From Streptomyces deccanensis (lineage in GTDB: Bacteria; Actinomycetota; Actinomycetes; Streptomycetales; Streptomycetaceae): DNA of 64,000 nt. Under the pieces are notes generated by a model. That model saw nothing but the letters and a program-made list of their open reading frames with translations, searched no databases and had not been told where the DNA came from. Numbering within the stretch: position 1 is the first letter of the stretch; every line of letters begins with the position of its first letter. This document shows positions 37,561 through 47,168 of the stretch, in pieces. The translations under genes were made by a program, and so were the position numbers. The stretch is taken from positions 2,542,001 to 2,606,000 of the forward strand of contig NZ_CP092431.1 of the NCBI RefSeq assembly GCF_022385335.1. The letters are read 5' to 3'.

Positions 37561-38568
37561 TCAGGCCTCGACGCTGTCCTTCTCCGCGCCTTCGGCCTTG
37601 TGCTGCTCGGCCTCGGCCTCGGCCTGCGCCTGCTTCTTGGACGCGATCAGGCTGGTGATCGTGGTGACGATCAGCACCGCGCAGATCACGCCGAGGGACA
37701 CCGGGATGGAGATCTCAGGGACGTGTACCCCGGATTCGTGCAGTGCGTGCAGCACCAGCTTCACGCCGATGAAGCCGAGGATGACCGAGAGACCGTAGGA
37801 CAGGTGGACCAGCTTCTTCAGCAGCCCGCCGATGAGGAAGTACAGCTGTCGCAGGCCCATGAGCGCGAACGCGTTGGCCGTGAACACGATGTACGGGTCC
37901 TGGGTCAGGCCGAAGATCGCGGGGATGGAGTCGAGGGCGAAGAGGACGTCGGTGGTGCCGATGGCGAGCATCACGACGAGCATCGGCGTCATGACGCGCT
38001 TGCCGTTCTCCTCGATCCACAGCTTGGTGCCGTGGTACCGGTCGGCGACACCGAAGCGCTTCTCGGCGGCCTTGAGGAGCTTGTTCTCCTCGTACTCCTC
38101 GTCCGCCTCGTCGGCCCTGGCCTCCTGGATCAGCTTCCAGGCGGTGTAGATCAGGAACGCGCCGAAGATGTAGAAGACCCAGGCGAAGCTGGCGAGGATG
38201 GCCGCGCCGGCGGCGATGAAGATCGCGCGGAGCACCAGGGCTATCAGCACACCGATCAGCAGCACCCGCTGCTGGTACTGCGACGGCACCGAGAACTTCG
38301 CCATGATCAGGACGAAGACGAAGAGGTTGTCGACGCTCAGCGACTTCTCGGTGATGAAGCCCGCGAAGAACTCTCCGGCCGGCTGACCGCCGCCGAAGAC
38401 GAGGAGCCCGAGTCCGAAGAGGGCGGCCAGGACGATCCAGACGACCGTCCAGATCCCGGCTTCCTTGATGGACACGTCATGGGGCTTGCGGCCGATGAAG
38501 AAGTCGACCGCGATGAGGGCGGCAAGGCCCACCACTGTGAGGACCCAAAGGGTCACGGAAACATCCAC
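37561..38568 (-). CDS. TerC-family integral membrane protein
   Basis: A 335-residue membrane protein with about eight helices. The family signature EKSLSVDNLFVFVLIMAKFSVP and the second acidic motif GTTDVLFALDSIPAIFGLTQDPYIVFTAN are intact. TerC proteins are linked to tellurite resistance and, in other bacteria, to metal loading of exported proteins. The GTG at 38568 has GGAGG 4 nt upstream. An acidic/Lys tail follows the last helix. Its leader region contains a 12-bp palindrome. Confidence 0.93.
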   Translation of the reverse strand: MDVSVTLWVLTVVGLAALIAVDFFIGRKPHDVSIKEAGIWTVVWIVLAALFGLGLLVFGGGQPAGEFFAGFITEKSLSVDNLFVFVLIMAKFSVPSQYQQRVLLIGVLIALVLRAIFIAAGAAILASFAWVFYIFGAFLIYTAWKLIQEARADEADEEYEENKLLKAAEKRFGVADRYHGTKLWIEENGKRVMTPMLVVMLAIGTTDVLFALDSIPAIFGLTQDPYIVFTANAFALMGLRQLYFLIGGLLKKLVHLSYGLSVILGFIGVKLVLHALHESGVHVPEISIPVSLGVICAVLIVTTITSLIASKKQAQAEAEAEQHKAEGAEKDSVEA

Positions 38569-38869
38569 TGCGCCTCCGGCAGTACGTAACGGCAAATTTC
38601 AGCGTCGTCGCTACCGGAGGTCTCTTCCACCCGGTCCTCCAGGGCGTTCCACAACGCCTGGTGCCGCCGGGCCGACGCCCCGGGATCTGGATCGATCCGT
38701 ATTGACGGGTACGCCGCAGCATGTAGGGAGTACTCCCCTCCGCACGAAAAGAGTACCCAATCACCAAGAATAGGTAAAGGGCGAGGCAAAGAAAGGATCA
38801 AAACAGCAGGTCAGATGGCTTTACGAGGGCTTGGTGCGGGCTGCCTGCGGACTACGGGGACGACAGTTC
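38569..38869. other. 301-nt gap between terC and the TerD fusion gene
   Basis: No gene supported. It contains a perfect palindrome (38726-38737) with a half-like GAGTACCC at 38751-38758 on the plus strand. This AT-richer part (38740-38815) is the probable promoter area of terC. Confidence 0.5.
38726..38737. promoter_or_regulatory. 12-bp palindrome GGGAGTACTCCC upstream of terC
   Basis: A perfect palindrome 157 nt ahead of the terC start. A related GAGTACCC lies 13 nt farther along. It is a candidate operator for a stress or metal regulator. Confidence 0.45.
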
Positions 38870-40948
38870 TCAGCGGTTCCACGAGCGGCGGGCCTCCGCG
38901 ACCCGGGCCAGCACGTCGCGCATGACGCTGCTGCCGGGCGGGATGCTCGACGGCTCGTACGTCCACGCGTGCCCGACCCAGGGGTCGGCGAGGTGGTCGT
39001 CCGGGGTGGGGGTGAGTCGCATCAGCGAACGCCACAGCGGATCGAGCAACGGCCCGTAGGCGGCGGCCTCCTGCCGGTCGGCGACCATCATCAGGTGAAC
39101 CCCGACGGCGGGGCCCTCGTCCGCGAGATAGCGGAGCTGGGTGACGGCACGGTCGTCGAAGCCGTGCGGGAAGTCGTTGACGATCAGCAGCTGTTCGGCG
39201 GTGTCGAAGCCCTGGGGCAACGCGTCGACCACGCCGCCGCGCACCGCCATCTGCACGAGGTCGACGCGCTGGGTGAGCCGCCCCAGCACCTCCGAGACAC
39301 CCGCGGCTCCGGCGGCGGGCGGCCCGGCGAGCACACCGGCCTGCGTCAGGGGCGCCAGCGCGGACGAGCCCGCCCCGGCCGCGTCGACGACGTGCACGGC
39401 GAACTCGCCCGGCGGGTAGACGGCGAGCAGGCGTGCGGCGAGAGCGACCGCCGTGTCCAGTGCGAGGCGGCGCAGCCCGTCGGAGTCGGCGAGCGGGTCG
39501 CGGGAGCCGGAGCGGCCGCTGTCGATCCAGAGGCCGCGCTCCAGCGGCAGCCGGACCAGCATCGGTATGCGCACGTCCTCGCTCTCCGGTAGATGGAGGT
39601 CGCCCAGGCGCAGGGCCATCGGGATCTCCATCGGCACCCGGTAGCCGTGCCAGACGGGGTTGTCCCAGCTCGCGAACGCCGGGGGCAGGGCGGGCTCGAC
39701 GACGTCCGCCTCGGCCCCGAGCTGGGCCAGGTCCCGGTCGAGGGCGGCCCTGGCCTGGTCCACGAGCTGGGCGTGCTTGGCGCGGGCCGCCTCGCGCGCG
39801 GCGTCGCCCTGGCCGCTGATGCGGCTGCGCGGGTCGGACAGGACCTTGTCCAGCTCCTGTTCCATCCGCGACTCGGCGAAATCGACGGCGCTGCGGTACG
39901 CGGCCGTGGTGCGGGCGAGGTCCTCGAACATGCCCCACACCTGGTTGTAGAGCCGCTCCTCCATGGACCAGCCGGTCGCGTCCCCGGCGACGGGCCGCGC
40001 GGGCTGTCCCGGCTCGGCCGGGGGCGCGGCCGACGCGGGCGGTGGCGGCGCGGTGGTCTGGCGGCCGGGGTGACTGTAGTTGACCGGACCGCCGGCGGTG
40101 GCCGGGCCGGGTTGTCCGGTGGCCGGGTCGGCCGGGGTGGCGCCGCCGTGCTGCGCGGCGGCGGCGTGGTCGGGCCGCGTGGCGTCGTGCGGGGAGCCGT
40201 ACGGAGGTGTCGTGCCGTATGGGGAGGTGGGCTGGTGGCCCTGGGAGGGTGCGGGGGTGCCGGTCACGCCCTGGGGTGTCGCGCCTTGAGGTGTCGCGCC
40301 GCCGTGGGTCTCGTCGGGGCCCGTCGCGGGGGCGGTCGTCCGGCGTGGGCGGTCCGCCTCCGGCAGCCGGGGCGGAGGGGCGGCCACCGAGCGGGCGAGG
40401 CCCTGGGCCACTGCCTCGTTGATGCTGCCGGCCAACTGCTGGGCCTGCGGCAGGCCCTGGTCGGCGAGCAGCGCCGCGAGGCCGCCCGCGTACCCCTGGC
40501 CGACCGCGCGGACCTTCCAGGCCCCCTGCCTGCGGTACAGCTCCAGGGCGACGACGGCCGACTCCGGTTCGAGGTCGGTGATGGTGTAGCTGGCGACCTC
40601 GGTGCCGTCGAGGCCGGTGACCGCGACGAAGGGGGCGGCCACGGCACCGAAGCGCGCCGGGCCGCCGGTCCCCGTGGGGAGGGCGAGCAGCACGGTCACC
40701 CGGTGCACGGACGGCGCCAGGGCGTCGAGGTCCACGGCGAGGCGATGGTCGGCCGCCGCCTGCCTCGGCACCTCGATGCCCGGGAGGGTGGGCGCGCCCG
40801 GGTGGGCGACCCACTCGACACCGCGCACCCGGCCCTGCTCGTCGCCGAGGGTGGCCCCGGCCACGATCGGCGTGCCGGCCGAGACGCGGATCTCCAGTCG
40901 GACCTCGGGCAGCGGATGGTTCTGCCCCCGGACCAGCTCGGCCGTCAT
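38870..40948 (-). CDS. TerD domain fused to a degenerate FtsK/HerA-like domain
   Basis: A 692-residue cytoplasmic protein. Residues 1-190 form a TerD domain (LEIRVSAGTPIVAGATLGDEQG, VALELYRRQGAWKVRAVGQGYAGGL). A Pro/Gly/Thr-rich low-complexity linker follows (about 190-335). Residues 340-692 contain a coiled region and a C-terminal domain that reads like the second half of an FtsK/EssC-type ATPase (LLAVYPPGEFAVHVVDAAGAG, LLIVNDFPHGFDDRAVTQL), but the Walker A Lys-Ser/Thr loop is absent. It is therefore probably a binding scaffold. TerD lies 45 nt upstream on the same strand, so they are likely co-transcribed. Confidence 0.8.
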   Translation of the reverse strand: MTAELVRGQNHPLPEVRLEIRVSAGTPIVAGATLGDEQGRVRGVEWVAHPGAPTLPGIEVPRQAAADHRLAVDLDALAPSVHRVTVLLALPTGTGGPARFGAVAAPFVAVTGLDGTEVASYTITDLEPESAVVALELYRRQGAWKVRAVGQGYAGGLAALLADQGLPQAQQLAGSINEAVAQGLARSVAAPPPRLPEADRPRRTTAPATGPDETHGGATPQGATPQGVTGTPAPSQGHQPTSPYGTTPPYGSPHDATRPDHAAAAQHGGATPADPATGQPGPATAGGPVNYSHPGRQTTAPPPPASAAPPAEPGQPARPVAGDATGWSMEERLYNQVWGMFEDLARTTAAYRSAVDFAESRMEQELDKVLSDPRSRISGQGDAAREAARAKHAQLVDQARAALDRDLAQLGAEADVVEPALPPAFASWDNPVWHGYRVPMEIPMALRLGDLHLPESEDVRIPMLVRLPLERGLWIDSGRSGSRDPLADSDGLRRLALDTAVALAARLLAVYPPGEFAVHVVDAAGAGSSALAPLTQAGVLAGPPAAGAAGVSEVLGRLTQRVDLVQMAVRGGVVDALPQGFDTAEQLLIVNDFPHGFDDRAVTQLRYLADEGPAVGVHLMMVADRQEAAAYGPLLDPLWRSLMRLTPTPDDHLADPWVGHAWTYEPSSIPPGSSVMRDVLARVAEARRSWNR

Positions 40949-40993
40949 CGCTTCGTCCCCCTGTGTCGCGTGCTGTGTCTACTCGGTGCGTGC

Positions 40994-41572
40994 CTACAGG
41001 ACCGGCAGGATCGCCGGCATCAGGTCCTGGAAGGTGCGGCCGTTGGCGGGCGAGCCGATGGCGGTCATCTGCCAGCCCGCGCCCGCGCGGTGCACCTTGG
41101 CCATGATCTGGGCGGTGTACTGGCCGCCGCCCGCGAGGGTGTAGCGCGCCAGCTCCTGGCCGTTGGTCTCGTCGACGAGCCGGCAGAACGCGTTCTGCAC
41201 TTCCTGGAACGTCTGGCCCGTGAAGGAGTTCACCGTGAAGATGATCTGGTCGATGTGGACCGGCACCCGGGCCAGGTCGACGAGGATCGCCTCGTCGTCG
41301 CCGCCCTGGCCGACGCCACCGACCAGGTTGTCGCCGGTGTGACGGACCGAGCCGTCGTCGCTCACCAGGTGGCGGAAGAAGACGACGTCGACGGGCTGCT
41401 TGTCCGCGAACAGGACGGCGGAGGCGTCGAGGTCGATCTCACGGGTGCGGGATCCGAACAGGCCGCGCCTGGGGGCAGCCTGCCAGCCGAGACCCATGCG
41501 CACCGCGGTCAGGCTGCCTCCGTCGTTCTTCTGCAGACTGATGGCCTGACCCTTGGTCATGTTGACGGTCAC
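40994..41572 (-). CDS. TerD-family calcium-binding stress protein
   Basis: A 192-residue TerD protein. MTKGQAISLQKNDGG, GLGWQAAP, DLDASAVLFADKQPVDVVFFRHL, and the calcium-site region HTGDNLVGGVGQGGDDEAILVDL with VPVHIDQIIFTVN are all standard. TerD proteins bind Ca2+ and belong to tellurite and general stress systems; in Streptomyces they also affect development. First gene of the terD, terD-fusion pair. The start is the conserved MTVNMTKGQ. Confidence 0.95.
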   Translation of the reverse strand: MTVNMTKGQAISLQKNDGGSLTAVRMGLGWQAAPRRGLFGSRTREIDLDASAVLFADKQPVDVVFFRHLVSDDGSVRHTGDNLVGGVGQGGDDEAILVDLARVPVHIDQIIFTVNSFTGQTFQEVQNAFCRLVDETNGQELARYTLAGGGQYTAQIMAKVHRAGAGWQMTAIGSPANGRTFQDLMPAILPVL

Positions 41573-41701
41573 GCGCTGATTCCCCTCTCGAACTGTCCCC
41601 TGTTCCCGCGGAGTCCGCGGATGTGCAGCACCTTACGCAGCGGCACTGACATTGCCGCAGCCCGTGTCGCACTTTGTGTCGGTCTTGCAACACAGCGCGT
41701 C

Positions 41702-41731
41702 GACGCCGGGGCGTGTCCCCTCCCCGGCGTC
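41702..41731 (-). terminator. Terminator after uvrB
   Basis: Perfect 10-bp stem (41702-41711 with 41722-41731) and 10-nt loop, 11 nt past the uvrB stop on the minus strand. Confidence 0.7.
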
Positions 41732-41742
41732 CGTGGGGGCGG

Positions 41743-43878
41743 TCAGGCCAGGCCCGCCTCCTTCATCTGCCGCAGTTCCTTCTTCATCTCGGAGACCTCG
41801 TCACGCAGCCGGGCGGCGATCTCGAACTGCAGCTCGGCGGCGGCCGCGCGCATGCGCTCCGTCATGTCCTCGATCTGCTGGGCGAGATCGGCCGCGGGAC
41901 GGTCGGTCGGGACGGTCTCGCCGGCCTTGGCCCTGCCCTTGGCGGACTTGGCCGCCTTGCCGCCGAGGGTGGGCACGGGGGCCTTGGCACCCTTGCCGTC
42001 CTTGCCCTGGCGATAGCCCGAGCCGAGCAGCTGCTCGGTGTCGACGTCCTCGCGGGCGATCTGCGCCACGATGTCGTTGATCTTCTTGCGGAGCGGCTGG
42101 GGGTCGATGCCCTTGGCCTTGTTGTAGGCGACCTGCTTCTCCCGGCGCCGGTTGGTCTCGTCGATGGCCTTCGCCATCGCCGGGGTGATCTTGTCGGCGT
42201 ACATATGGACCTGGCCCGACACGTTGCGCGCCGCGCGGCCGATGGTCTGGATCAGCGAGGTGCCGGAGCGCAGGAAGCCCTCCTTGTCCGCGTCGAGGAT
42301 CGCCACCAGGGAGACCTCGGGGAGGTCGAGGCCCTCCCGGAGGAGGTTGATGCCGACCAGGACGTCGTACTCACCGGCGCGCAGCTCGCGCAGCAGTTCG
42401 ACGCGGCGCAGGGTGTCCACGTCGCTGTGGAGGTAGCGGACCTGGATGCCGAGTTCCAGGAAGTAGTCGGTGAGGTCCTCGGCCATCTTCTTGGTGAGGG
42501 TGGTGACGAGGACGCGCTCGTCCTTCTCGGTGCGGCTGCGGATCTCGTGCACCAGGTCGTCGATCTGGCCCTCGGTGGGCTTGACGACGACCTCGGGGTC
42601 GACCAGACCGGTGGGGCGGATGATCTGCTCGACGTGACCGTCGGAGCGGGACAGCTCGTACTGGCCGGGCGTCGCCGAGAGATACACCGTCTGGCCGACG
42701 CGCTCCTGGAACTCCTCCCACTTCAGGGGGCGGTTGTCCAGGGCGGAGGGCAGCCGGAAGCCGTGGTCGACGAGGGTGCGCTTGCGGGAGGCGTCGCCCT
42801 CGTACATCGCGCCGATCTGGGGCACGGTCACATGGGACTCGTCGATGACGAGGAGGAAGTCGTCCGGGAAGTAGTCCAGCAGGGTGTTCGGCGGGGAGCC
42901 GGGCTCGCGGCCGTCGAAGTGCATCGAGTAGTTCTCCACGCCGGAGCAGGAGCCGATCTGGCGGAGCATCTCCAGGTCGTAGGTCGTGCGCATGCGCAGC
43001 CGCTGGGCCTCCAGGAGCTTGCCCTGCTTCTCCAGCTCGGCGAGACGCTCCCCCAGTTCCTTCTCGATGTCGTTGGCGGCGCGCTCCAGGCGCTCGGGGC
43101 CGGCGACGTAGTGGGAGGCGGGGAAGACGTACAGCTGCTGGTCGTCGCTGATGATCTCGCCGGTGAGGGGGTGGAGGGTGGAGAGGGCCTCGATCTCGTC
43201 ACCGAACATCTCGATGCGGACGGCGAGCTCCTCGTAGACCGGGAAGATCTCGATGGTGTCGCCGCGGACGCGGAAGGTGCCGCGGGTGAACGCCAGGTCG
43301 TTGCGGGTGTACTGGATGTCCACGAAGCGGCGCAGCAGCGCGTCCCGGTCGAACTCCTCGCCGACCTTGAGGGGGACCATGCGGTCCACGTACTCCTGTG
43401 GCGTACCGAGGCCGTAGATGCAGGAGACGGAGGCGACCACGACGACGTCACGGCGGGTGAGCAGCGAGTTGGTCGCGGAGTGCCGCAGGCGCTCCACCTC
43501 CTCGTTGATCGAGGAGTCCTTCTCGATGTAGGTGTCCGACTGCGGGACGTAGGCCTCGGGCTGGTAGTAGTCGTAGTACGAGACGAAGTATTCGACCGCG
43601 TTGTTCGGCAGCAGCTCACGGAACTCGTTGGCCAGCTGGGCGGCCAGTGTCTTGTTCGGCGCCATCACCAGGGTCGGGCGCTGGAGCTTCTCGATCATCC
43701 ACGCGGTGGTGGCGGACTTGCCGGTACCGGTCGCGCCGAGCAGGACGACGTCCTTCTCACCTGCGCCGATACGCCGGGCGAGATCGGCGATGGCGGTGGG
43801 TTGGTCACCGCTCGGCTGGTAGGGGCTGACGACCTCGAAGGGCGCCACCGTGCGTTCGATCTTGGAAACGGGCCGCAT
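41743..43878 (-). CDS. uvrB: UvrABC excinuclease subunit B
   Basis: The helicase-like damage-verification subunit, 711 residues. Walker A is [13 protein letters not shown]; the damage-probing beta-hairpin is [21 protein letters not shown]; the helicase motifs include [14 protein letters not shown] and ATPGQYEL; the C-terminal UVR helix pair ([29 protein letters not shown]) contacts UvrC. ATG 43878 is chosen because [26 protein letters not shown] is the conserved start. A TACGGT -10-like element 7 nt upstream with no ribosome site suggests a leaderless mRNA. Confidence 0.98.
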   Translation of the reverse strand: MRPVSKIERTVAPFEVVSPYQPSGDQPTAIADLARRIGAGEKDVVLLGATGTGKSATTAWMIEKLQRPTLVMAPNKTLAAQLANEFRELLPNNAVEYFVSYYDYYQPEAYVPQSDTYIEKDSSINEEVERLRHSATNSLLTRRDVVVVASVSCIYGLGTPQEYVDRMVPLKVGEEFDRDALLRRFVDIQYTRNDLAFTRGTFRVRGDTIEIFPVYEELAVRIEMFGDEIEALSTLHPLTGEIISDDQQLYVFPASHYVAGPERLERAANDIEKELGERLAELEKQGKLLEAQRLRMRTTYDLEMLRQIGSCSGVENYSMHFDGREPGSPPNTLLDYFPDDFLLVIDESHVTVPQIGAMYEGDASRKRTLVDHGFRLPSALDNRPLKWEEFQERVGQTVYLSATPGQYELSRSDGHVEQIIRPTGLVDPEVVVKPTEGQIDDLVHEIRSRTEKDERVLVTTLTKKMAEDLTDYFLELGIQVRYLHSDVDTLRRVELLRELRAGEYDVLVGINLLREGLDLPEVSLVAILDADKEGFLRSGTSLIQTIGRAARNVSGQVHMYADKITPAMAKAIDETNRRREKQVAYNKAKGIDPQPLRKKINDIVAQIAREDVDTEQLLGSGYRQGKDGKGAKAPVPTLGGKAAKSAKGRAKAGETVPTDRPAADLAQQIEDMTERMRAAAAELQFEIAARLRDEVSEMKKELRQMKEAGLA

Positions 43879-43885
43879 GCAATCC

Positions 43886-43891
43886 ACCGTA
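43886..43891 (-). promoter_or_regulatory. Leaderless-type -10 before uvrB
   Basis: On the minus strand TACGGT is followed by 7 nt and the ATG at 43878. No SOS-type GAAC-N4-GTTC palindrome is visible next to it. Confidence 0.45.
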
Positions 43892-43918
43892 CGACCCCGC
43901 ACTGACAACGGGCTCCGA

Positions 43919-44788
43919 TCAGCGATTCTGCGGGGTGCGGGCACGCCGCTCGCGGTGCTCCTGGTCGGTTCGGGACTCGGGGTGCCGGCAGACGTGGGCG
44001 GTCGCCTGGGCCGGGATGCCGGGTCGGCGCTCGACGGGGTTCGCGTGGAACCTGCCCATGATCATGAACGGGTCGAACATCACGACGACTCCCGCGAGGA
44101 GCAGGAACACCAGCGGGCCGATCATCAGCGGGGCCAGCAGGGCGGCGGACGACGAACCGACGGCCGGGTCGGGGCCCGCGGCGCTGTGCAGATGGACGCT
44201 GAGGGCGGCCATGCCCGTGTAGTGCATGCCGCTGACGGCGATCCCCATGACGAGGCTGGCGCCGACGCTCCACAGGAAGCCGCGCACCTGTCCGGCGGCC
44301 CACAGGGCGGCGATCGCGGCCACCACGGCGATGACGACCGAAGCGGCCACGGTGACAGTGTTGTACTGGAACGAGCCGTTGAGCCGCATGCCGGCCATGC
44401 CCAGGTAGTGCATGGAGGCGATGCCCAGGCCGGTGATGGTGCCGCCGGTGAACAGCGCGGCCCCGGTGGCGCCCTTGGAGCCGACCATGAAGATCCCGAT
44501 GCCGACCATCACGATCGCCACGGCGAGGCTCGCGAACGTGGTCAGCGGGTCGTAGTGGATCGGGGTCTGCAGGACCTTGAACCCCATCATCGCGACGAAG
44601 TGCATGGTCCAGATGCCGGAGCCGATGGCCGCCGAGCCCAGCGCGAGCCAACCGATCCGCCAGCGGCCGTCCACGAGCATCGATCTGGTGGTGCAGCGCA
44701 GGCCGAGCGCGCCCCCGAGGCAGGCCATGAGGTAGGCCACCACCGGTGTGACGAGTCCGTAGCTGAAGCCGTCGACCGTGCCCTGCAT
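43919..44788 (-). CDS. MHYT-domain integral membrane sensor protein
   Basis: A 289-residue membrane protein with about seven hydrophobic helices. Three repeats of the MHYT signature are seen: [22 protein letters not shown] and [12 protein letters not shown]. The family is thought to bind a metal such as copper and sense oxygen, CO or NO. Unlike the better-known members it has no diguanylate cyclase or EAL output domain. The C-terminal 50 residues are polar and cytoplasmic. It is co-directional with uvrB, ending 40 nt before it. GGGAAAGG serves as ribosome site. Confidence 0.9.
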   Translation of the reverse strand: MQGTVDGFSYGLVTPVVAYLMACLGGALGLRCTTRSMLVDGRWRIGWLALGSAAIGSGIWTMHFVAMMGFKVLQTPIHYDPLTTFASLAVAIVMVGIGIFMVGSKGATGAALFTGGTITGLGIASMHYLGMAGMRLNGSFQYNTVTVAASVVIAVVAAIAALWAAGQVRGFLWSVGASLVMGIAVSGMHYTGMAALSVHLHSAAGPDPAVGSSSAALLAPLMIGPLVFLLLAGVVVMFDPFMIMGRFHANPVERRPGIPAQATAHVCRHPESRTDQEHRERRARTPQNR

Positions 44789-45068
44789 TCGCGGCTGCCT
44801 TTCCCGCCCTGTCGCGTCACTGGAGTTTCTGCAATGCCCCCGGCCCCGGCACCGCCACGACGGTCAGGGTTGTCGCAGAGAGTATGACCCCCACCGGAAT
44901 GGTCGAACGATTTTCCGGCAAAGAAACACGGCCTTGCCCCACTTGTGCGGTGCGCGTGAGCGGACTTGGGCAACTCCATTCAGTTCGTGGCCATCCTGCG
45001 CCCCTCTGCCGTTGACCCTCTGCTGTCACTCTTGAGCTGACCGTGATCGATCGACGCGAGGAGTACGC

Positions 45069-45938
45069 ATGCACGTGCGCGCCGTTGCCGCCGCGACCAC
45101 AGCGTTCTTGGGGGCCACCGTCCTCCTGCTCCCCACTTCCGCCGCGCACGCGGCCGCCGACGCCGGGAACCCACTGGTCGTCGCGCATCGCGGAGCTTCC
45201 GCCTACGCGCCCGAGAACACCCTGGCCGCCGTCGACAAGGCCCACGAGATGGGCTTCGACTGGGTCGAGAACGACGTCCAGCGCACCAGTGACGGCAGGC
45301 TCGTCGTCCTGCACGACGCGACGCTGGCACGGACGACCAATGTCGAGGAGCTCTATCCCGAGCGCGCGCCCTGGAACGTGGCGGACTTCACCGCCGCGGA
45401 GATCGGACGCCTGGACGCGGGCAGCTGGTTCGGCGCCGACTACGCGGGCGCGCGCGTGCCCACGCTGGAGCAGTACATGCGGCGGGTGTCACGCAACCAC
45501 CAGAAGCTCGTCCTGGAGATCAAGAACCCGCAGCTCTACCCGGGGATCGAGCAACAGACCCTGAAGGTGCTCGGCAACGAGGGCTGGCTCGGCCCGGCCC
45601 ACCTGGAGAAGCTGGTGATCCAGAGCTTCAGCGCCGACACCGTACGCCGGGTCCACGAACTGAGCCCGGCGGTGAAGACCGGTCTGCTCGGCACACCGGA
45701 CATCGCCGACCTGCCCGAGTACGCGACCTTCAGCGATCAGATCAACTCCTCGTACACGACCATCTCCGAGTCCTACGTCGCCACCATCCACGCGCTCGGA
45801 GGCCCGCACGGCAAGCCGCTGGAGATCCTCACCTGGACCGTGAACGACGCCGCCAACGCCCGCCGGGTGGCCGACTACGGCGTGGACGGCATCATCACCA
45901 ACAAGCCGGACGTGATCAGGGACGCCACACAGGGCTGA
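45069..45938 (+). CDS. Secreted glycerophosphodiester phosphodiesterase
   Basis: An exported 289-residue enzyme that hydrolyses glycerophosphodiesters to glycerol-3-phosphate and an alcohol. The signal peptide is residues 1-30 (VAAATTAFLGATVLLLP, then AHAAA). The catalytic set is in VVAHRGASAYAPENTLAAV (His, Arg and Glu), WVENDVQRTSDGRLVVLHDATL (Glu, Asp and His), and the C-terminal LTWTVNDAANARRVADYGVDGIITNKPD. The ATG has GAGGAG 6 nt upstream. It stands alone in a divergent region and probably scavenges phosphate and glycerol. Confidence 0.95.
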   Translation: MHVRAVAAATTAFLGATVLLLPTSAAHAAADAGNPLVVAHRGASAYAPENTLAAVDKAHEMGFDWVENDVQRTSDGRLVVLHDATLARTTNVEELYPERAPWNVADFTAAEIGRLDAGSWFGADYAGARVPTLEQYMRRVSRNHQKLVLEIKNPQLYPGIEQQTLKVLGNEGWLGPAHLEKLVIQSFSADTVRRVHELSPAVKTGLLGTPDIADLPEYATFSDQINSSYTTISESYVATIHALGGPHGKPLEILTWTVNDAANARRVADYGVDGIITNKPDVIRDATQG

Positions 45939-46009
45939 CACCTGTCCGCACCCGGGGTGGTGTGCGTTCCGCGTGAACGCACACCACGGTCGTTGTCAGT
46001 GGGGGCCTC

Positions 46010-46015
46010 TACGGT
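46010..46015 (+). promoter_or_regulatory. Leaderless-type -10 (TACGGT)
   Basis: TACGGT followed by 6 nt and the ATG at 46022, with no ribosome site between. Confidence 0.45.
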
Positions 46016-46021
46016 GGTCCC

Positions 46022-46576
46022 ATGAACAGCCATGCGCAGGGCGAGCAGCAGGTGGTGTGGGCCGTCGTCGGCTCGGACATCGGACCGCTGCTGCTGGCCG
46101 CGACGGACGAGGGCCTGGTCAACGTCGTGTTCCACGCCACGGAGCCGGTGCGCGACCGGACTCTCGACCGGCTCGCCTCCCGCCTCGGCACCACCCCGGT
46201 GGAAGCGCCCGACGCACCACGGCTGGCCGAGGCGATACGCCAGTTCGAGGCGTACTTCGCGGGCGAGCGACACGACTTCTCGCTGCCGCTCGACTGGTCG
46301 CTGATCTCCGGGTTCAACCGCGAGGTGCTGCGCGAACTGGCCTCGGGCGTCCCCTACGGCTCGGTCGTGGGCTACGGCGATCTCGCGCGGCGCGTGGGAC
46401 AGCCCGGCGCGGCGCAGGCGGTCGGCGTCGCGATGGGGTCGAACCCGCTGCCCGTGGTGGTGCCGTGCCACCGGGTCGTGGAGAGCGACGGCGGCATCGG
46501 CGGGTTCGGCGGCGGGCTGGAGACCAAGCGGAAACTGCTGGCGCTGGAAGGGGTGCTCCCGGAGCCGTTGTTCTGA
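46022..46576 (+). CDS. ogt: Methylated-DNA--protein-cysteine S-methyltransferase
   Basis: Suicide repair of O6-alkylguanine. The acceptor Cys149 is in VVVPCHRVV, and the Arg finger/HTH context is FNREVLRELASGVPYGSVVGYGDLARRVGQPGAAQAVG. The 184-residue length and absence of an Ada regulatory domain fit the Ogt type. The final GGIGGFGGGLETKRKLLALEG is typical. TACGGT with 6-nt spacing implies a leaderless transcript. Convergent with the VOC gene. Confidence 0.94.
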   Translation: MNSHAQGEQQVVWAVVGSDIGPLLLAATDEGLVNVVFHATEPVRDRTLDRLASRLGTTPVEAPDAPRLAEAIRQFEAYFAGERHDFSLPLDWSLISGFNREVLRELASGVPYGSVVGYGDLARRVGQPGAAQAVGVAMGSNPLPVVVPCHRVVESDGGIGGFGGGLETKRKLLALEGVLPEPLF

Positions 46577-46640
46577 GGAGGAGCGCCTCCCTGGACGACC
46601 CGGGTGGCCGGGAACCGCTCACGACGGCCGCCGGAGCGCG

Positions 46641-47069
46641 CTACTCGTAGTGCCGCGCCTCGAAGACGTTGCCGTCCGGGTCCCGGAAGTAGAAGCTTCG
46701 CCGGGCCTCTCCGCGTGCGCCGAAGGAGTCGTGGGAGACCTCCGAGACGGGGACCGCCTGCTCCTCCAGCCGACCGCGCAGTTCGTCGAAGGCGGGGCCG
46801 GGCATGGCGAGGCAGACGTGGTTGACGGGGTGCCCGGCGCTCGCGGCGGCGCCCGGCACCATCCGCATCTTCGGAGCCAGGTCCAGCGGCATGAGATCGA
46901 GGATGGTCTCGTCGTTGACACGGACGGACGGGAAGGGCGCCTGTCCCGCCGCGTACTCGGTGACCCTCACGGGTTCGAGGCCCACGGCCTGCTCGTAGAA
47001 GCCGGCCGCGGCGATCGGCTCCCGCACCCAGAGGACGACATGGTCGAGACGGGTCGTGTTCTCCTTCAT
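46641..47069 (-). CDS. VOC-superfamily (glyoxalase/bleomycin-resistance fold) protein
   Basis: A 142-residue metal-dependent fold protein. The first metal His is in LDHVVLWVREPIAAAGFYEQAVGLE, the second in GHPVNHVCLAMPG, and a Glu near the C terminus is in FYFRDPDGNVFEARH. The substrate is unknown; the family includes fosfomycin- and bleomycin-type resistance proteins, dioxygenases and lyases. The ATG has a GAGGTG site 1-6 nt upstream. Divergent from psuG. Confidence 0.87.
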   Translation of the reverse strand: MKENTTRLDHVVLWVREPIAAAGFYEQAVGLEPVRVTEYAAGQAPFPSVRVNDETILDLMPLDLAPKMRMVPGAAASAGHPVNHVCLAMPGPAFDELRGRLEEQAVPVSEVSHDSFGARGEARRSFYFRDPDGNVFEARHYE

Positions 47070-47168
47070 GCACCTCAGGCTGGTGTCCTGCACCACAGCG
47101 CGCAAGGGTTTGGCCGGGCGCGCCGTCCGCCAGGGATGAGGGAAGAACGTCAGACAGGAGGCAAGCGC

